Shown one piece after another: positions 34,632-36,998 of a stretch of 36,998 bases of DNA. The translations under genes and the position numbers were made by a program. The DNA is from Acidobacterium sp. GTDB lineage: Bacteria; Acidobacteriota; Terriglobia; Terriglobales; Acidobacteriaceae. Position 1 is the first letter of the stretch. Each line of letters opens with the position of its first letter. The stretch covers positions 1 through 36,998 of the forward strand of contig DAHUYD010000116.1 in assembly GCA_027315385.1 (NCBI GenBank), given 5' to 3'. The notes beneath the pieces are model-generated. The model did no database searches. It was not told the origin of the DNA and saw only the letters and a list, made by a program, of their open reading frames with translations.

Positions 34632-35578
34632 GCGTCCTTTCCGCTGTTGCCGCTCTTCTCGCCGATCGCGGCCGTCGACGGATTCGATATTCGGGAGCGA
34701 TATTTCAGCTGTCCGCGAATCCCGCACCGAAAACGGTACAGCGGACCGCCGGAGTACACCTGCGACGGATCGTATCCCGCCGGCGCGAGCACCAGAGAAT
34801 CAGGCTTCCCCGCCGATGTGACATAAATCTCATCCAGCTCAGGTCCGCCAAAAACGAGAGAGGACGACTGCCTGGCGGGGACCATCACCTTCCGCTCCCG
34901 CTTTCCGTCCGGATCATAGCGGGTCACGCATCCCCCAAACCAGTGCGCGCACCACACAAAGCCCTCCGCATCCACTGCCAGGCCGTCCGGCACGCCCTCC
35001 GCCGAATCCAGTGTGACCAGCACCCGCCGATTGCTCAGTTGGCCATCCTTCCGCCGCCAGTCGTACCGGTAGATACACCGTGCAACCGTGTCGGCGAAGT
35101 ACAGAACCCTCGCATCCGGCGAAAACGCCAGCCCGTTCGAGAACAGAATCCCCTCATCGGCTACGTGAACCGAGCCGTCCGTATCGATGCGGAACAGGAA
35201 GCTGGGCGCCGAGTTCCCGTTCTCATCCAGATGAAACGATCCCGAATACACCCGTCCTTCCGGATCGGCGGCGCAGTCGTTCATCACGCACTCCCGCCCG
35301 TCCGCCTCGGTCGCCAGCAACGTCCCCGTTTGCCCGGGCTGCCACAGCCAGATGCCCTGCGCGCTGGTCACCAGAAATCCGCCACCCTGCTGCTGGCAAA
35401 AACCTCCCACCGCAAAGTCATCGCTCAGCAATTCACGCCGGCGCTCGTCCCGAAGATAGCGATAGAATCGCCGGCCGGTGATGTCGGTCCAGTACAGCGT
35501 TCGCGCCTGTTCGTCCCACAGCGGACCTTCTCCGCACAAATTGCCGTCATCGGCGATGATTTCCATTGCAAGGGACAT
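34628..35578 (-). CDS. SMP-30/gluconolactonase-type lactonase
   Basis: The 316-residue beta-propeller protein carries SMP-30 signatures: Glu in GEGPLWDE, NDCAADPEGRVYSG, LFSNGLAFSPDARVLYF and GVPDGLAVDAEGFVWCAHW. These provide the calcium or zinc ligands (Glu, Asn, Asn, Asp) of sugar-acid lactonases. It should open an aldonolactone to the free acid. A C-terminal tail of about 35 residues (GQLKYRSRISNPSTAA) is probably disordered. ATG 35578 is used; Met at 35566 is an alternative and neither has a strong ribosome-binding site. It is the first gene of the lactonase - uxuA - SDR operon, whose members overlap by 4 bases each. Confidence 0.88.
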   Translation of the reverse strand: MSLAMEIIADDGNLCGEGPLWDEQARTLYWTDITGRRFYRYLRDERRRELLSDDFAVGGFCQQQGGGFLVTSAQGIWLWQPGQTGTLLATEADGRECVMNDCAADPEGRVYSGSFHLDENGNSAPSFLFRIDTDGSVHVADEGILFSNGLAFSPDARVLYFADTVARCIYRYDWRRKDGQLSNRRVLVTLDSAEGVPDGLAVDAEGFVWCAHWFGGCVTRYDPDGKRERKVMVPARQSSSLVFGGPELDEIYVTSAGKPDSLVLAPAGYDPSQVYSGGPLYRFRCGIRGQLKYRSRISNPSTAAIGEKSGNSGKDA

Positions 35579-35600
35579 GTCGGAAAGGTGCTGCCCACTC

Positions 35601-35630
35601 CGTATACGGCCTGCCTTTGCCGGGTGTCAA
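35601..35630 (-). promoter_or_regulatory. Promoter of the lactonase-uxuA-SDR operon
   Basis: On the minus strand TTGACA (35630-35625) and TATACG (35606-35601) are 18 bases apart, placing the start about 20 bases before the ATG at 35578. A perfect palindrome GATAAG-C-CTTATC (35685-35697) lies upstream and could bind an activator or repressor. Confidence 0.6.
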
Positions 35631-35684
35631 GCGCCGGCGATTGATTGCGCCGGATTGATCGCTCTCAACAGCAGGAGTATTCGC

Positions 35685-35697
35685 GATAAGCCTTATC
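35685..35697. promoter_or_regulatory. GATAAGCCTTATC palindrome
   Basis: This is a perfect 6-1-6 inverted repeat located about 55 bases upstream of the -35 box of the lactonase operon. It may be an operator; no protein can be named. Confidence 0.35.
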
Positions 35698-35706
35698 CAT
35701 TTGATT

Positions 35707-35853
35707 GTTTCGTCGAGAAACGATCCACCCTCCGGGGGCAACTGCCGAATCAGGCTTGCCCCCGCGGGACCACGAAGCGTGGCTCCCGCTTCGCCAAACA
35801 GTTGTGACTGCGGTCACTGACGGGGATACCCGTCTGCCTGACACTGACGTGTC
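35707..35853. repeat. Tract of six consecutive hairpins upstream of the arsR-like gene
   Basis: The hairpins are GTTTC/GAAAC (35707-35721), GGGGGCAA/TTGCCCCC (35734-35763, with an inner GCC/GGC), GCGGGACCACG/CGTGGCTCCCGC (35764-35789, one bulge), GTGAC/GTCAC (35804-35817), GACGGG/CCCGTC (35819-35834) and GACAC/GTGTC (35840-35853). Loops are 3 to 6 bases. The second and third directly abut. Such density is more like a REP-type element or a structured leader than chance. Confidence 0.65.
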
Positions 35854-35858
35854 GGTGC

Positions 35859-35880
35859 TTGCGCAATTTCGCAATTTCGC
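35859..35880 (+). promoter_or_regulatory. TTGCGCAA palindrome and tandem GCAATTTC repeats
   Basis: TTGCGCAA (35859-35866) is followed by two tandem copies of GCAATTTC (35863-35870 and 35871-35878), about 25 bases before the arsR-like start. AT-rich inverted sites of this kind at this position could be the self-operator of the ArsR-type protein. Confidence 0.35.
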
Positions 35881-35903
35881 AGCCACCGCGCTGAGCCGAT
35901 CCG

Positions 35904-36320
35904 ATGAAATACCCCATGAGCGACGCAGCCTGCGAATTGCTGGGCGACTTCTTCGCCATCCTCGCTCACGCCACCCGCATGCGCATCTTCTGCGCTCTCC
36001 ATGGCGAACCCAAAACCGTCACTGAAGTCGCCGATTACGCCGGCGTCTCCATCGCCAACGCCTCGCAGCACCTGCGCCTCATGCGCGATCGCGGCGCGGT
36101 GGTGGCGGAGAAGCGCGCCCAGAACGTCTACTACCGCATCGCCGATCCCCGCTTCATCGAGGCCGTGATGCTCATCCGCGCCACGCTGCTGGACGGCCGG
36201 CAGCGCAGCACCGCTCAGGCTGCCGGATCTTCGCGGCGCGGCCGGCGCACCGTCAACATTCAACCTGCGTGGCCGCCGCACGGCCCGCAACCACAACCGC
36301 TCCCCGGGAGGAACTCATGA
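35904..36320 (+). CDS. ArsR-family transcriptional regulator
   Basis: The 138-residue protein has the ArsR winged helix (residues about 8-90): GDFFAILAHATRMRIFCALH, TVTEVADYAGVSIANASQHL, RLMRDRGAVVAEKRAQNVYY. There is no ELCVCDL-type cysteine metal site, so it may sense redox state or a reactive sulfur species. The sole cysteine pair is Cys11 and Cys31, which could form a thiol switch; this is inference. The last 40 residues are Pro/Arg/Gln-rich and probably disordered. Met at 35916 is an alternative start. Its TGA overlaps the ATG of the TusA-like gene (ATGA). Confidence 0.85.
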   Translation: MKYPMSDAACELLGDFFAILAHATRMRIFCALHGEPKTVTEVADYAGVSIANASQHLRLMRDRGAVVAEKRAQNVYYRIADPRFIEAVMLIRATLLDGRQRSTAQAAGSSRRGRRTVNIQPAWPPHGPQPQPLPGRNS

Positions 36321-36568
36321 TCGAAGCATTGGAATCCATCGCCGCCGACAAGGTAATCGACGCGCGCGGCACCGCCTGCCCCGGCCCCCTGCTCGAAGCC
36401 AAAAAAGGCGTCGGCGCGGTGAAGGTCGGGCAAATCGTCGAGATCAAGTCCAACGATAAGGGCTCGCGCAAAGACATTTCCGCATGGGCGGGCAAGGTGG
36501 GCCACGAGTTTCTGGGCATTGTGGAAGCCGAGGGCCATGACCGCCTTTTCGTGCGGCGCAAAAAGTAA
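36317..36568 (+). CDS. TusA-like sulfur carrier protein
   Basis: The 83-residue protein carries the family signature DARGTACPGPLLEAKK with the active Cys21 in CPGP. It has the two-layer alpha/beta pattern ending VEAEGHDRLFVRRKK. TusA-like proteins carry persulfide sulfur in tRNA thiolation, cofactor synthesis or dissimilatory sulfur metabolism. Position between an ArsR-type regulator and an MvhD-like electron-transfer protein favours the metabolic role. The start at 36317 has a GGGAGG site; the frame upstream lies within the regulator gene. Confidence 0.88.
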   Translation: MIEALESIAADKVIDARGTACPGPLLEAKKGVGAVKVGQIVEIKSNDKGSRKDISAWAGKVGHEFLGIVEAEGHDRLFVRRKK

Positions 36569-36622
36569 GCCGGCACAGAGCAATCGCTCATCTGCCGTTC
36601 ACCTGCTGCGACGAGGTGTTTC

Positions 36623-36998
36623 GTGGAAAACCGGTCGTTCATTCCGAAGATTCTGGTGCTGGCTACCGAGCGCTGCGCCTATCCCGGCGCGGATGCCGTC
36701 GGCAAAGCCCACCAGGAATACGGCGCTAACACCTATATCCTCCGCGTCCCTTCCCCGGCGCTGTTTCCTGAGGACTTTTACCTTCGCTCCTGGAGCCAGG
36801 GCATCGACGGCATCCTGATTGCCGCCTGCGGCTCCGACTGCCCTTATCGCGGAGCCTACGACCGCCTCGCCAGCCGCATTGACCAGCTCACCGTGCGCAT
36901 GAAGCAAGGCGGGCTGGAGACCGAGCGTATCCGCCTGACTGCCATCTGCACGGTGTGCATCAAGGCGTTTCTGAAGGAACTCTCCCAGCTCAACGCGG
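36623..36998 (+). CDS. MvhD-like hydrogenase / heterodisulfide reductase iron-sulfur subunit (partial)
   Basis: The gene runs off the window after 125 codons. It starts with GTG 36623 after a GAGGTG site. Signatures are CAYPGADAVGKAHQEYGANT, GIDGILIAACGSDCPYRGAY and RIRLTAICTVCIKAFLKEL, the FlpD/MvhD [2Fe-2S] family (Pfam PF02662). MvhD passes electrons between hydrogenase or formate dehydrogenase and HdrA. Cysteines seen are Cys18, Cys69, Cys73, Cys109 and Cys112. The usual CxxC at the start is TERC here, so the first ligand is missing. Likely neighbours outside the window are hdr-like genes. Confidence 0.85.
   Translation, partial: MENRSFIPKILVLATERCAYPGADAVGKAHQEYGANTYILRVPSPALFPEDFYLRSWSQGIDGILIAACGSDCPYRGAYDRLASRIDQLTVRMKQGGLETERIRLTAICTVCIKAFLKELSQLNA

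Noticed and set aside
35665-35886. 73-residue minus-strand frame across the hairpin tract
   Set aside because: It has no ribosome-binding site, and its Ser/Arg/Gly composition matches translated palindromic DNA.

Overview
The window is high-GC bacterial chromosome and most likely comes from an Acidobacteriota (class Terriglobia) genome. The best clue is a TonB-dependent receptor of about 1,060 residues with an N-terminal carboxypeptidase-regulatory-like domain and no SusD partner. It sits beside Tat-exported six-hairpin glycosidase-like proteins, and the flanking housekeeping genes are tightly packed. The taxonomic call is inference; no rRNA or tRNA gene was seen.

Bases 1-15300 are mainly housekeeping. 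They hold the end of ilvB with ilvN and ilvC (branched-chain amino acids), and an orphan sensor kinase with a cyclic-nucleotide-binding-like domain. Next come rsmG and an RNase HI on the minus strand, then lipA and frr followed by a strong hairpin terminator. After a secreted hypothetical protein and two small ORFs lies coaE, an HtrA-type protease, an SDR and rdgB, the last three joined by 4-base stop/start overlaps. Then moeA, a TPR protein with its own terminator, and queC are on the minus strand.

Bases 15384-16256 hold a PIN-type toxin-antitoxin pair whose antitoxin 5' end has been replaced by a dispersed, MITE-like repeat. A second, more complete copy with 13-base terminal inverted repeats lies at about 7703-7940 in the opposite orientation.

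Bases 16256-35578 form a sugar-use island. It contains a Tat-exported glycosidase-like protein, a DeoR-type repressor with a sugar-porter MFS transporter, and a divergent operon of two different cupin-type phosphoglucose isomerase homologues followed by a second Tat-exported six-hairpin protein and a lipoprotein. A large TonB-dependent receptor follows. On the minus strand are a ROK sugar kinase overlapping a long phosphomannose-isomerase-like fusion protein, and a translationally coupled lactonase (SMP-30) - mannonate dehydratase (UxuA) - SDR operon. Together these suggest outer-membrane uptake and periplasmic trimming of a hexose or uronate glycan, inner-membrane import, then both a phosphorylative route (ROK kinase, PMI, PGI) and an oxidative or uronate route through mannonate. 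Several promoters carry related ACGAACA/TGTTCGT half-sites that could be operators of the DeoR protein; in the isomerase promoter a palindrome sits exactly between -35 and -10.

Bases 35579-36998 begin with an intergenic tract unusually rich in consecutive hairpins. It precedes an ArsR-type regulator, a TusA-like protein and the start of an MvhD-like hydrogenase/heterodisulfide-reductase iron-sulfur subunit, which points to a sulfur or redox electron-transfer operon continuing beyond the window.
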